Source: JAPKYZ01 sp033763835
GTDB lineage: Bacteria; Acidobacteriota; Terriglobia; Bryobacterales; Bryobacteraceae
Assembly: GCA_033763835.1 (NCBI GenBank)
Contig: JANRJS010000026.1
Coordinates: forward strand, 1-64,000
DNA: 64,000 nt
Direction of reading: 5' to 3'
Both the position numbers and the translations under genes were made by a program. Shown one piece after another: positions 26,156 through 34,574 of the stretch (its first letter is position 1; each line of letters starts with the position of its first letter). The notes beneath the pieces are model-generated. The model was not told where the DNA came from, made no database searches, and saw only the letters and a list, made by a program, of their open reading frames with translations.

Positions 26156-27016
26156 ATGCTCCGGCGTACCTTGCTGACACTCCCGCTCGCGGCGGCCGTC
26201 CCGCGATTCCAGTTATCCGTGCGCGTCGAAGCTTTGTTCCCCGGTGTCCCGCTCGCCGATTGCATGCGACGCGTCGCCGACGCGGGTTACCAAGGATTCG
26301 AGTTCGGCGACTGGCGTTCGGCGAACGCTCGCGAGATCGTGGCGTTGAAGGACAAGCTGCGCCTTACCTCTGTTTCCGTCGTCGGCAATCGAGGCGTGAA
26401 TCCTCTGGGTATGGGGTTGTGCGATCCGGCCGAGCGCGACGGTTTCCTCGCCGAGATTCGCGCTTCCACGGAAGCCGCGCGAGCGTTCGAAGCCTCGCAG
26501 ATCGTCGTGTTAACCGGATTCAAGATTCCCGGCGTTCCGAGAGAGCGGCAGCGTGCGAGTGTCGTCGAGGGGTTGAAGCGCGCCCATGATATCGTCGCGC
26601 CGCACGGCGTCACGATCGCCGTCGAACCGATCAACACTCTCGCGCCGGTGGAGCCGCTAAACCCGAAAGGCGACAATCACGCGCGCTATTTTCTCGACCG
26701 CTCCCCCGAGGCGTTTGCGATCGCGCGCGAGGCCGGTAGCCCGTTCGTGAAGATTCTCTACGACCTCTACCACGCGCAAATCATGGACGGGAATCTTATC
26801 GAGACGATCCGCGCCAATATCGGAGCGATCGCGCATTTTCACGTGGGCGACGTGCCGGGCCGCCATGAGCCCGGTACCGGCGAGATCCACTATCCGAATG
26901 TATTTCGCGCGATCCGCGATACCGGTTACTCGGGCTTCGTGGGCATGGAGTACGTGCCGTCGAAGGACGCGGCGACAACGCTCCGCAACGTAAGAAAGAT
27001 GGTGGAGAGCCTTTAG
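26156..27016 (+). CDS. TIM-barrel sugar isomerase-like protein (hydroxypyruvate isomerase family)
   Basis: A 286-residue AP-endonuclease-2/xylose-isomerase-like TIM barrel. Metal-binding acids are visible in VAVEPIN-type sequence (TIAVEPINT), in KILYDLYHAQ, in HFHVGDVPGRHEPGTGEI and in VGMEYVPS, an order matching hydroxypyruvate isomerase-like enzymes. The N-terminus MLRRTLLTLPLAAAVPRF looks like a short Tat signal, so it may be exported. The start at 26156 lies 25 bases from the divergent bicupin start. It ends convergently with the next Gfo/Idh/MocA gene, overlapping by four bases. Likely a sugar isomerase or epimerase in the glycoside module. Confidence 0.87.
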   Translation: MLRRTLLTLPLAAAVPRFQLSVRVEALFPGVPLADCMRRVADAGYQGFEFGDWRSANAREIVALKDKLRLTSVSVVGNRGVNPLGMGLCDPAERDGFLAEIRASTEAARAFEASQIVVLTGFKIPGVPRERQRASVVEGLKRAHDIVAPHGVTIAVEPINTLAPVEPLNPKGDNHARYFLDRSPEAFAIAREAGSPFVKILYDLYHAQIMDGNLIETIRANIGAIAHFHVGDVPGRHEPGTGEIHYPNVFRAIRDTGYSGFVGMEYVPSKDAATTLRNVRKMVESL

Positions 27017-28125
27017 CTCTTCATCATTTCGTCCCAGGTCACTTCGCGGCGCTTCTCCATCGCCATGCGTCCCAGGATCGCCGTGAGCGTGCTTTCCGCG
27101 CCCCGAACGCCGACGTTTTCCACCTTGCCCGTCCGGATACGTTCGACGAACGCCGCCACGGAATCGATCGTGTTGTTGCGCGGGGTCTTTTCGAACACTT
27201 CCGGCGTACCGGCTTTGCGGTAACGCCAGTGATTCTCGGAAGTCTCGATGAACGCATGCTCGCCGAAGAACTGCTCGACCACGTCGCGATAGCCGCGCGG
27301 CGCGAGCGTCGCTCCCGAAAGCTGTCCCTGGATCCCGCCCGCGTACTCGTAAGCGACGAAGTTATGGTCGCGATTGTCGCCTTGCCGCGAGACCGTGATT
27401 CCGCCCGCGCCAATCGCGCTCAATGGGTGTCCACCGAGGAACCAGTTCAGACAGTCGATGGAATGGATGTTGTTCTCGACGATCAAATCGCCATTGAGCG
27501 ACGACCAGGCATTCCAGCCGACGATCTTCGCCATATCCGTGTTGGGCGGAGGTAGCTTCGTGGACTCGTTCCACGCGCCGCCGCTTTTAATGAACCGCGC
27601 CGCGCCCATGTAAATCCGGCCCGCTTCCCCGGAATCGGCCTTCGCCTTGGCCTTGAGGTAAAGCTCCGAGTAGCGCCGCTGAAATCCAAACGTGATATTG
27701 ATCTTGCGGTCCACCGAGTCCGCCGCGCGCATGATCCGCTTGCAGCCTTCGACGTCGCCCGCCGCCGGTTTTTCGAGATAGATATGCTTGCCCGATTTCA
27801 CCGCTTTTTCGAAATGATCCGCGTGCAGGAAAACGGGCGTCGCGATCACCACGGCGTCGACATCGCTCGCGAGCAGCTTCTCGTAGTCTTTGTAGAGCGC
27901 CGGGTTATCGAGGCCCATCGTCTTCTTCGCCGCCTCGAGCTTCTCGTCGAAGAGGTCGCACAGGGCCACCACTCGCGCCGGTGTATTCTTCGCGATCATC
28001 GCGCCGACATACGAACCTCGATTGCCGACGCCGATGACGCCGACGGTGGGCGCGGAATTGGCCGTGGTCTGCGCGGCGAGCGCCGCCGGTGCGGCCAACA
28101 AAGTTCTACGGGTCAAGATGGTCAT
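27013..28125 (-). CDS. Tat-exported Gfo/Idh/MocA family oxidoreductase
   Basis: A 370-residue oxidoreductase starting with a Tat signal (LTRRTLLAAPAALAAQ). A typical Rossmann motif (VGVIGVGNRGSYVG) follows, then YLEKPAAGDVEG with the conserved Lys, and the substrate domain with IVENNIHSIDCLNWFLG containing the family His. The WNESTKLPPPNTD and QFFGEHAFIETS segments are like those of large glycosyl-oxidising members seen in Bacteroidetes and Planctomycetes. It lies nine bases downstream of the other Gfo/Idh/MocA gene (28135-29121), with an AGGAGA ribosome binding site in the gap, so the two form an operon. Confidence 0.93.
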   Translation of the reverse strand: MTILTRRTLLAAPAALAAQTTANSAPTVGVIGVGNRGSYVGAMIAKNTPARVVALCDLFDEKLEAAKKTMGLDNPALYKDYEKLLASDVDAVVIATPVFLHADHFEKAVKSGKHIYLEKPAAGDVEGCKRIMRAADSVDRKINITFGFQRRYSELYLKAKAKADSGEAGRIYMGAARFIKSGGAWNESTKLPPPNTDMAKIVGWNAWSSLNGDLIVENNIHSIDCLNWFLGGHPLSAIGAGGITVSRQGDNRDHNFVAYEYAGGIQGQLSGATLAPRGYRDVVEQFFGEHAFIETSENHWRYRKAGTPEVFEKTPRNNTIDSVAAFVERIRTGKVENVGVRGAESTLTAILGRMAMEKRREVTWDEMMKS

Positions 28126-28134
28126 TGTGTTCTC

Positions 28135-29121
28135 CTAGGCGATTTCTCCGGACGCCCGCAAAAGCGTCTCGTGCAACAACAATTCGTGGTCGTAGGAATG
28201 TTTCAGCGGCTGTCCGGACTTGAGAGCGCGCGCCAACTCCGCGAAGTCGGCGATAAACCGCGGCTGCGGCGGGAGTTCGATTTGCTGCCAGCCCGCTTTG
28301 TACTTGCCTTGCGCTTTTCGCAAGTGCACGTGCATGCGCGGCGGGTTCGATTCCGGGTAGACCAAGAACGTGCCGTCGGTACCGATGACTTCGAAGGACC
28401 GGTGGTCGCCCGCGCCCGCCATTTTCGCGGCTTGGGTGATTACGGCTAGCGCCTTATCGTACTCGAAGACGGCGAGGTTATTGTCGGCCAACTTGTCCGG
28501 CACGTTGGTCGAGTGCTTCAGCCAACTCTTCACGGACTTTGGACGTCCGAGCAATTCCACCGTCCGGTCGATGACGTGGCCGCCGAGTTCGAACAATCCG
28601 CCGCCCTTATACTTCGCCTCGACCGCCCTCTGGGCGTCGTCGCGGTCGGCGGACATGGTTGCGCGCACCATCAGAATGTCGCCCAACCAGCCGCTTTTCG
28701 CGGCGTCGATGGCTGCCGTCACACCCTGATGGAAGCGCCACAGATAGCCGGTTTGCAGCAAGAGCTTCTTGCGCCGCGCCTCCTCGACCAGCTCCTTGAA
28801 CGGCGCCCATTCGTTGCCCGGCGGCTTCTCGAGATGCAGGTGCTTGCCAGCGGCAACGACCTTCTTTCCCCATGGGATCGCTTCCCAAGCCGCACACTCG
28901 ACGACGATCACATGAATCGACGCATCGTTCAAAACCTTGTCCGCTTGGTCGAACTCTACCGTCGCGACATACTCATAATCCGGCGACGTCTGGACCGCCT
29001 TCAACTTGCCGGAGTAGTGGCCATGTTTGGTTCCCAACATCCCCACACGAATCTTGCCCGCGATGCCCGCCGGGGCGGCCGCCGCGCTCAGAGCGCTCCC
29101 AAGAAATATGCGCCGTTCCAT
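28135..29121 (-). CDS. Tat-exported Gfo/Idh/MocA family oxidoreductase
   Basis: A 328-residue oxidoreductase. The ATG at 29121 gives the Tat-like start MERRIFLGSALSAAAAPAG; the frame is open upstream only into the divergent DUF1080 gene. The cofactor motif is the unusual VGMLGTKHGHYSGK, followed by LHLEKPPGNEW with the catalytic Lys and FELGGHVIDRTVELLG with the substrate His. The GHGH-type N-terminus matches 24353-25390, showing a shared subfamily. It is divergent by 24 bases from the 3-keto-disaccharide hydrolase-family gene and upstream of another oxidoreductase; a role in oxidising glycosides in the cell envelope is likely. Confidence 0.9.
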   Translation of the reverse strand: MERRIFLGSALSAAAAPAGIAGKIRVGMLGTKHGHYSGKLKAVQTSPDYEYVATVEFDQADKVLNDASIHVIVVECAAWEAIPWGKKVVAAGKHLHLEKPPGNEWAPFKELVEEARRKKLLLQTGYLWRFHQGVTAAIDAAKSGWLGDILMVRATMSADRDDAQRAVEAKYKGGGLFELGGHVIDRTVELLGRPKSVKSWLKHSTNVPDKLADNNLAVFEYDKALAVITQAAKMAGAGDHRSFEVIGTDGTFLVYPESNPPRMHVHLRKAQGKYKAGWQQIELPPQPRFIADFAELARALKSGQPLKHSYDHELLLHETLLRASGEIA

Positions 29122-29145
29122 CTCGTGAGACACAATACTACAGCC

Positions 29146-30057
29146 ATGACCTTTCGTTCGCTTGCGATCTTTCTCTCGCTCGCCGCGCACGCGGAAACCT
29201 TTGCGGGCCGATGGGCGATGGAGGCCACCGGGCAAGCGAAGAAGGTTTTTTGGCTCGAAGTCACCGGCGAGTCGCCCGTCGCCGGGCAGTTCTTCGGCTT
29301 GACGGGTGGGCGCTTAGAAACTTTGCGCGACGCAAAGATCGAGGGTGACGCATTACACTTCCGGGTCGAGCGAACCCTCGATACCGGCCGCAAGATGGAA
29401 GGGTCGGTGGAGTTGCGCCGCAAAGGCGACGGACTCGAAGGTTCGGTGACCACGCCCGCGCGAACCTTCGCCGTTCGCGGATGGCGCTCCCCGGCGATCC
29501 CGGATCGTGATGACGGTTCCTGGAAGGAGAGCACACCCCGCGCGTTGCTCACTCCCGATTTCGCCGCATGGCGCGCGTATCCCGAACGCGCCCGCGAATG
29601 GCGCTTCGAAAACGGAATCCTCCGGAACCTCACGGAAGCGGCGAAGCTGCTTGTCACGCGCGAGGACTATTGGAATTTCCGCTTGCTCCTGGAGTACAAG
29701 TTGCCGAAGAACGGCAACGCCGGACTCGGTCTGCGCCATCACTACGAACTGCAATTGGTTGACGACTACGGACAACCGCCGAGCGTGCACGGCAATGTAT
29801 CGCTCTACAGCCAGATCGCGCCATCGGTGAACGCGAGCAAGCCACCGGGCGAGTGGCAGACTCTGGAGGTGACCTTGATCGGGCGCGACCTGACAGTCGC
29901 GCTTAATGGACGGCGCGTTATCGACCGTCAACCGATTCGCGGACTTACGGGCCTCGCGCTCGACGCCGACGAAACCAAGCCGGGGCCGATCTCCTTGCAA
30001 GGCGACCACGGCGGGGTCGAGTATCGCAACGTGACGATCGCCAGGCTCTCTAAGTAA
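29146..30057 (+). CDS. DUF1080 (3-keto-disaccharide hydrolase family) protein
   Basis: A 303-residue exported protein. The signal peptide MTFRSLAIFLSLAAHA is followed by a ~110-residue beta domain (FAGRWAMEATGQAKKVFWLEV). The C-terminal concanavalin-like DUF1080 domain has WRFENGILRNL, YWNFRLLLEYKLPKNGNAGLGLRHHYELQLVDDYG (broken here as residues ~150-205) and GPISLQGDHGGVEYRNV, the standard family signature. Some members cleave 3-keto-glycosides produced by Gfo/Idh/MocA-type dehydrogenases. The start at 29146 was chosen for the signal peptide. It is divergent from such a dehydrogenase over 24 bases and ends three bases from the convergent metalloprotease gene. Confidence 0.9.
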   Translation: MTFRSLAIFLSLAAHAETFAGRWAMEATGQAKKVFWLEVTGESPVAGQFFGLTGGRLETLRDAKIEGDALHFRVERTLDTGRKMEGSVELRRKGDGLEGSVTTPARTFAVRGWRSPAIPDRDDGSWKESTPRALLTPDFAAWRAYPERAREWRFENGILRNLTEAAKLLVTREDYWNFRLLLEYKLPKNGNAGLGLRHHYELQLVDDYGQPPSVHGNVSLYSQIAPSVNASKPPGEWQTLEVTLIGRDLTVALNGRRVIDRQPIRGLTGLALDADETKPGPISLQGDHGGVEYRNVTIARLSK

Positions 30058-30059
30058 CG

Positions 30060-32360
30060 CTAGGGTTGCCCGCACAACTCGCCGATCGGCTGTCCCGGCG
30101 GGGCTTCGAGCGGCTTCGGCAACCGGAACTCCTTCGGATTCTCGAAGAACTTCGTAATCAGCCGCGATTCCGGCGTTCGCGCGCGGTCGAGCGATTCCAC
30201 CTTCGCCATCGCGATGTCGCGTACGCGCGCTGGAGCGCTCTCGTCCACCGCGAGATTCATCAGGTGCGTGAGCACCACGCGATTGACGGCGTACTGCACC
30301 TCGCGCTGCAAGCCGGTGGCGGCGGGCGCACGCACGGTGACCGCGAGAACCTTGTCGAACACTTCGTCGAGCGACGGCAGCTTCGCGTCGCGAGCGTGAT
30401 ACTCGACAAGCCGCGCCGCGCGTTCCGGGTGGAACAGCAATCCCGCAACGTGATCCGCCGCCGCTTCCGCCGGAGCGATCGCGTCGAACGTCAATCCGGT
30501 GCGTCCGCGAAATAGTTCGCGCGACGGCGTGATCCCCGACGGTCTCGGTGGAATCAGTTTCAAGATGCGTTCGGGAATCGTGAGAGACTCGGGCGCAAGC
30601 GCCGCGAGCACGGTATCGAGCGCCGCCCGCTGTTTATCGCCAGGAATGAGCGCTGTCGTCAATTGCCCGTCGCCACGCAGCGCGTAGCGATAGTCGAGTC
30701 CGCCGACGATTTTCGCGACGCCTTCGATCTGATAGCGGTTCATCATGTACGCGGGCACCAGAACGTCTTCCAGCGTGGCCATCGGCGCCCACTCGGGAAT
30801 CGATCTCTCGCCGAACCGTTCGATCACTCGCTTGCGAAGCGCCATCATGCGTTTCAATTCCGCCACCGGGTCCGCGCCGTTGTCCCACAAATGCGTGTGT
30901 GGATGCGCCGAGCCTTCGGGCCGCGCGTCCGCGTCGGTAAGGAAGTAGACACCGCGGGCGTGAGCCTTGGCGAGCAAATCGCGCCGCTGCTCGACGGTCG
31001 ATTCGCCGTAGCCCCAAGCGATCGCCACTTTGTCCCACTCGCCCATGCCCTTCGCATACGCGTCGTCGACACCGGGCGCGCCGTCGCCGTTCGGCAGCGC
31101 GATCACGGGGTGCGGATAATCCATCACGGAGCCGCGTCCATAGCTCGATGCGGCGTAGCTGTGCGAGAGTCCCAGCGTGTGCCCCACCTCGTGCGCCGAA
31201 AGTTGGCGCAAGCGCGCGAGACACATCTCAACCACTTTCGGATCGACCGGCTTCCCCGCCTCGTACGGCGCGAGCAAGCCTTGCCCGATTAGAAAATCCT
31301 GGCGCACGCGGAGCGAATCGAGCGTCACGTGGCCCTTGATAATTTCGCCCGTGCGCGGATCGCGGACGCTCGACCCGTAGCTCCAGCCGCGCGTCGCTCG
31401 ATGCACCCACTGGATGACGTTGTAGCGAACGTCCATGGAATCGGCGTCCGGCGGTAGCAGTTCAACCTTAAACCCGTTCGGAAATCCCGCCGCCTCGAAC
31501 GCCTCGTTCCACCAGCGCGCGCCTTCGAGCAGCGCGCTGCGCACCGGCTCCGGCGCACCGCGATCCAAGTAATAGGTGATCGAGCCGCCCTTGTTCAAAC
31601 GGTGCCGCGAGATGAATTTCTTGACCAGCGGTTGATCGAGCGGCGTCGCGAAGTCGTAGTAACTCGGCCCGCTGTACCCGGCGCGAGGGTCGAACTCGCG
31701 AGTTTCGTAGCCCGGTCCGGGAAGCTCGACAAAGCTGTGATGCTGGCGGACGGTGATCGCGTCGGGCGACGCAGCAACGTCGCGGATAAACATACCCGTG
31801 GGCTCGCCGGTGACGGTAATCGTCGCCTCGAACTCGGTGTTCTTCGGAAAGTTCTTCGTGCGCGGAAGGTAGATCGCGGAGCGCGTCGGCTCCACTCGAT
31901 AGCTCCCCTGCCGGGAGCGTTGCAGCGCGCCGGTCACGTTGTGCGCGTCGCGCAAGAGAAACGGCGTCAGGTCGATCGTAACTTTGCCGTCGCTCTCGCT
32001 TTCCACCGTGAAGCCCCACAGAACGCTATGCGCAAAGGAATCTTCGACGGCGCGCCGTTCGTACTCGTCGCGCGATAGCGCGCGGAATCCCAGGTTCGAC
32101 TGCACCAGCAAGATCTTGTTGCCGCTGCGCTCGAACTTGACGATTCGAGTCGCCCCCAGTTGTCCGCGATCGAGACCGATGTCGTTCGAGCCCACGCCGG
32201 CCGAGAGCGAACTCACATAAAGAAACTCCGTGCCCAGCTTGTCGACTTCAAGCGACATTTTGCCCGTCTTCGCATCCCAGCGAAACGGAAAGTAGCCGGG
32301 GAAAGTTTGCGCCGATGCGAATCCGGCGGCGAGGACACCCGCAACGAGATAACGAACCAT
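30060..32360 (-). CDS. exported zinc metalloprotease (DUF5117/DUF4953 type)
   Basis: A 766-residue secreted metalloprotease. Signal peptide MVRYLVAGVLAAGFASAQ (start 32360), an N-terminal all-beta domain (~20-300; GLDRGQLGATRIVKFERSG is characteristic of the DUF5117 family), then a metzincin-like catalytic domain with HEVGHTLGLSH (zinc ligands His390, His394, His400, base Glu391) and SVMDYPHP as the Met-turn. The C-terminal domain (~550-766) is helical. Its start codon is one base from that of the divergent DUF5060 gene, so their promoters must lie inside each other's coding sequence. Substrate unknown. Confidence 0.92.
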   Translation of the reverse strand: MVRYLVAGVLAAGFASAQTFPGYFPFRWDAKTGKMSLEVDKLGTEFLYVSSLSAGVGSNDIGLDRGQLGATRIVKFERSGNKILLVQSNLGFRALSRDEYERRAVEDSFAHSVLWGFTVESESDGKVTIDLTPFLLRDAHNVTGALQRSRQGSYRVEPTRSAIYLPRTKNFPKNTEFEATITVTGEPTGMFIRDVAASPDAITVRQHHSFVELPGPGYETREFDPRAGYSGPSYYDFATPLDQPLVKKFISRHRLNKGGSITYYLDRGAPEPVRSALLEGARWWNEAFEAAGFPNGFKVELLPPDADSMDVRYNVIQWVHRATRGWSYGSSVRDPRTGEIIKGHVTLDSLRVRQDFLIGQGLLAPYEAGKPVDPKVVEMCLARLRQLSAHEVGHTLGLSHSYAASSYGRGSVMDYPHPVIALPNGDGAPGVDDAYAKGMGEWDKVAIAWGYGESTVEQRRDLLAKAHARGVYFLTDADARPEGSAHPHTHLWDNGADPVAELKRMMALRKRVIERFGERSIPEWAPMATLEDVLVPAYMMNRYQIEGVAKIVGGLDYRYALRGDGQLTTALIPGDKQRAALDTVLAALAPESLTIPERILKLIPPRPSGITPSRELFRGRTGLTFDAIAPAEAAADHVAGLLFHPERAARLVEYHARDAKLPSLDEVFDKVLAVTVRAPAATGLQREVQYAVNRVVLTHLMNLAVDESAPARVRDIAMAKVESLDRARTPESRLITKFFENPKEFRLPKPLEAPPGQPIGELCGQP

Positions 32361-32361
32361 A

Positions 32362-33942
32362 ATGAAATCAAGTATGCGCGTACTCGCGGTGGTTTCGCTG
32401 GCGGCGCTCGCACGGGCGCAGGAAGCGTGCGGGCCCACTCCTCTTTATTCGGTGTGCGACATCGTCTTCGACGCGGACCCGAGCGAAGTGACGCAGTTGC
32501 AGGCGGAGATGAAGTCGCCGAAATTCCGCACGTCGCTCGTTCCCGCGTTTCACGACGGCGGGCGCAAGTGGATCATCCGATTCGCTCCGATGGATCCCGG
32601 CACTTACGAGTTCCGCATCACGAGCAACGTCGCGCGCTACTCGGGCAAGACCGGAACGGTAGAAGCGACGCCGAGCGACCACCCCGGATTCATCCGCCCC
32701 GCGAACTTCCACCACTGGATTTACCCGGAGACGATCAAGCCGCACTTGTGGATTGGCGGTGTCAACCACGTGCGTCTCGCCGTGGGCGAGCCGCGTGAGA
32801 CCGAGCGCAAGATTCGCGAGTCGAACGCGAGCGGCAAGGTCGTCGATTTGATCCTGCCCGATTGGCCCACCGAGCGGCGCGAGCGCGAAGCATGGGTGCG
32901 CGGCATTGTGGCGCGGTTCGCGGCATTCGATGTCACATGGATACTCGCGGAGCGATGGGAAGGCAAGCTCGGAGCGCGCGCGGCGCTCAAGGAGATCGGC
33001 GAACTCTTCAAGAAGCACGACCCCTACAATCACCCGCGCGGTGTGGGGACAAAGCTCTCTTCGTCGCCGCTGGCAGGCGATGGATGGCTCGACTACATCG
33101 CGATCGGCGCGGATTCCGACGCGTTGCCCAGCGTCGAACATCAGTTCTTCGCCAAGCCTTTCGTGACGATCGCCAAAGCGCGCGCAGGCGCGGATGCGTT
33201 CCGCAGGCAACTTTGGAACGCCACGATGAGCGGGCAGTATCCGTCGTTCGAAGGAGGCGACGATGCGACGGTAAAGGTCTGGAAAGAGTTCTTCAAGCGA
33301 ACGCGTTACTGGGAGCTTGAACCGTGGTTCGACGTCGATGGCGGGCGCGCACTGGCGCTCGAAGAGACCGAGTACATCGTCTATATCGAGAAGCCGTCCG
33401 GGCCGGTTGAGGTGCAAGTGGCGAAGCACGGCTATGAGGTCTACTGGATCGATCCGGCGACGGGGCAAGTCACCAAAGCGAAGAACTATCGCGGCGAGGC
33501 GTTCGCCGGCGAGCCTCCATCAAAGGACCATGACTGGGTGCTGCATCTCTCGCGCGACGGCCGCAAGGAAAGCCTTCTGAAGAGCTATAAGTTCGAATCG
33601 CGCCGCAATCTGGGTCAGGAAATCGAGCAAAACTCGCCCGCCGTCACTTTCGAGTTGGTCGAACCGGCGGGTAGCGATCTCGCCCTGTCGAAACCCGCGA
33701 AGTTCGCCGTCAAGCTTAAGCGCGAGACTCGCGCCTCGCGGGCCATGCAATACGTCTGGACCGGTGAAGTGGTGAACGACGGCGAGGGCGCGCGCATCCT
33801 CGGACTTGGACCTTCAGGCACGCTCGATCTGCCGCGCGACTTGGCGGCGCGCTTCCCCGCCGTCCTCAATCTGCGCGTGATGGCGATCAACGCCAACGGC
33901 AAGGCGTACGCGCTCGACAAGGTGTACCGCCTGGTCGAATGA
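32362..33942 (+). CDS. DUF5060-domain protein with glycosidase-like fold and C-terminal binding domain
   Basis: A 526-residue exported protein. A signal peptide (residues ~5-19, VLAVVSLAALARAQ) precedes a DUF5060 beta domain (PGTYEFRITSNVARYSGKTG). A shortened barrel-like region (~120-330) then resembles DUF4038/apiosidase-type glycosidases, followed by a C-terminal putative collagen/carbohydrate-binding segment (YWIDPATGQVTKA). The barrel appears shorter than in active GH140-like enzymes and I could not assign the two catalytic acids, so activity is uncertain. An alternative ATG at 32374 would give a neater signal peptide. The stop overlaps the tsaB start by four bases. Confidence 0.78.
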   Translation: MKSSMRVLAVVSLAALARAQEACGPTPLYSVCDIVFDADPSEVTQLQAEMKSPKFRTSLVPAFHDGGRKWIIRFAPMDPGTYEFRITSNVARYSGKTGTVEATPSDHPGFIRPANFHHWIYPETIKPHLWIGGVNHVRLAVGEPRETERKIRESNASGKVVDLILPDWPTERREREAWVRGIVARFAAFDVTWILAERWEGKLGARAALKEIGELFKKHDPYNHPRGVGTKLSSSPLAGDGWLDYIAIGADSDALPSVEHQFFAKPFVTIAKARAGADAFRRQLWNATMSGQYPSFEGGDDATVKVWKEFFKRTRYWELEPWFDVDGGRALALEETEYIVYIEKPSGPVEVQVAKHGYEVYWIDPATGQVTKAKNYRGEAFAGEPPSKDHDWVLHLSRDGRKESLLKSYKFESRRNLGQEIEQNSPAVTFELVEPAGSDLALSKPAKFAVKLKRETRASRAMQYVWTGEVVNDGEGARILGLGPSGTLDLPRDLAARFPAVLNLRVMAINANGKAYALDKVYRLVE

Positions 33943-34544
33943 GGCTCCTCTCGATCGACACCACTTCGCCGCACGGTGGACTGGCGCTGCTGGACGATGG
34001 GACGCTCGTCGAGGAAGTTGCGCTCAACGAACCGGACGGTTACTCGCCCGTGATCTTTGGGGCGATTGAGTCGGCGCTCGAACGCCACGGCTGGACGCTC
34101 GATTCGATCGACGCGTTCGCGGCGGCTTCCGGGCCGGGATCGTTCACCGGCGTTCGCGTCGGACTATCCGCCGTGAAAGGCCTAGCGGAGGCACTTGGCC
34201 GCCCGGCATTCGGTGTGTCGAACTTGCAAGCCGTTGCGAGTTTCGGTACCACGCCGATCCGGGCGCCATGGCTCGACGCGCGTCGCGGGGAAATCTACGG
34301 CGGAGTGTTCGACTCCGAACTTCGTGCTCTCGCGCCGGAAACCGTCGGCCCGCGCGAGTTGTGGGAAGCGACGCTTCCTCTCGAAGCCGAGATCGTCGCC
34401 GGCGACGGCCTTTCGCTCGCCGCTGCCGTTGTCCGTATCGCTGCGCATCGCTACCGGCTCGGCGACCGCCCGGACCCCGCGACGCTGGACGCGAACTACC
34501 TGCGACGCTCCGACGCCGAAATCTTCTCGAAGCCGCTTCACTAG
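33939..34544 (+). CDS. tsaB: tRNA threonylcarbamoyladenosine biosynthesis protein TsaB
   Basis: A 201-residue TsaB with the family start MRLLSIDTTSPHGGLAL, the dimerisation/actin-like stretch GPGSFTGVRVGLSAVKGLAEAL (residues ~66-87) and the conserved WLDARRGEIYGGVF. TsaB pairs with TsaD and TsaE to make t6A37 in ANN-decoding tRNAs. Its ATG overlaps the stop of the DUF5060 gene (ATGA), an odd operon partner, and it is followed 30 bases later by a very large cytochrome protein. No other t6A genes are in the window. Confidence 0.95.
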   Translation: MRLLSIDTTSPHGGLALLDDGTLVEEVALNEPDGYSPVIFGAIESALERHGWTLDSIDAFAAASGPGSFTGVRVGLSAVKGLAEALGRPAFGVSNLQAVASFGTTPIRAPWLDARRGEIYGGVFDSELRALAPETVGPRELWEATLPLEAEIVAGDGLSLAAAVVRIAAHRYRLGDRPDPATLDANYLRRSDAEIFSKPLH

Positions 34545-34574
34545 CGGCGCTGTGGCATTCGATACGATACGGGC

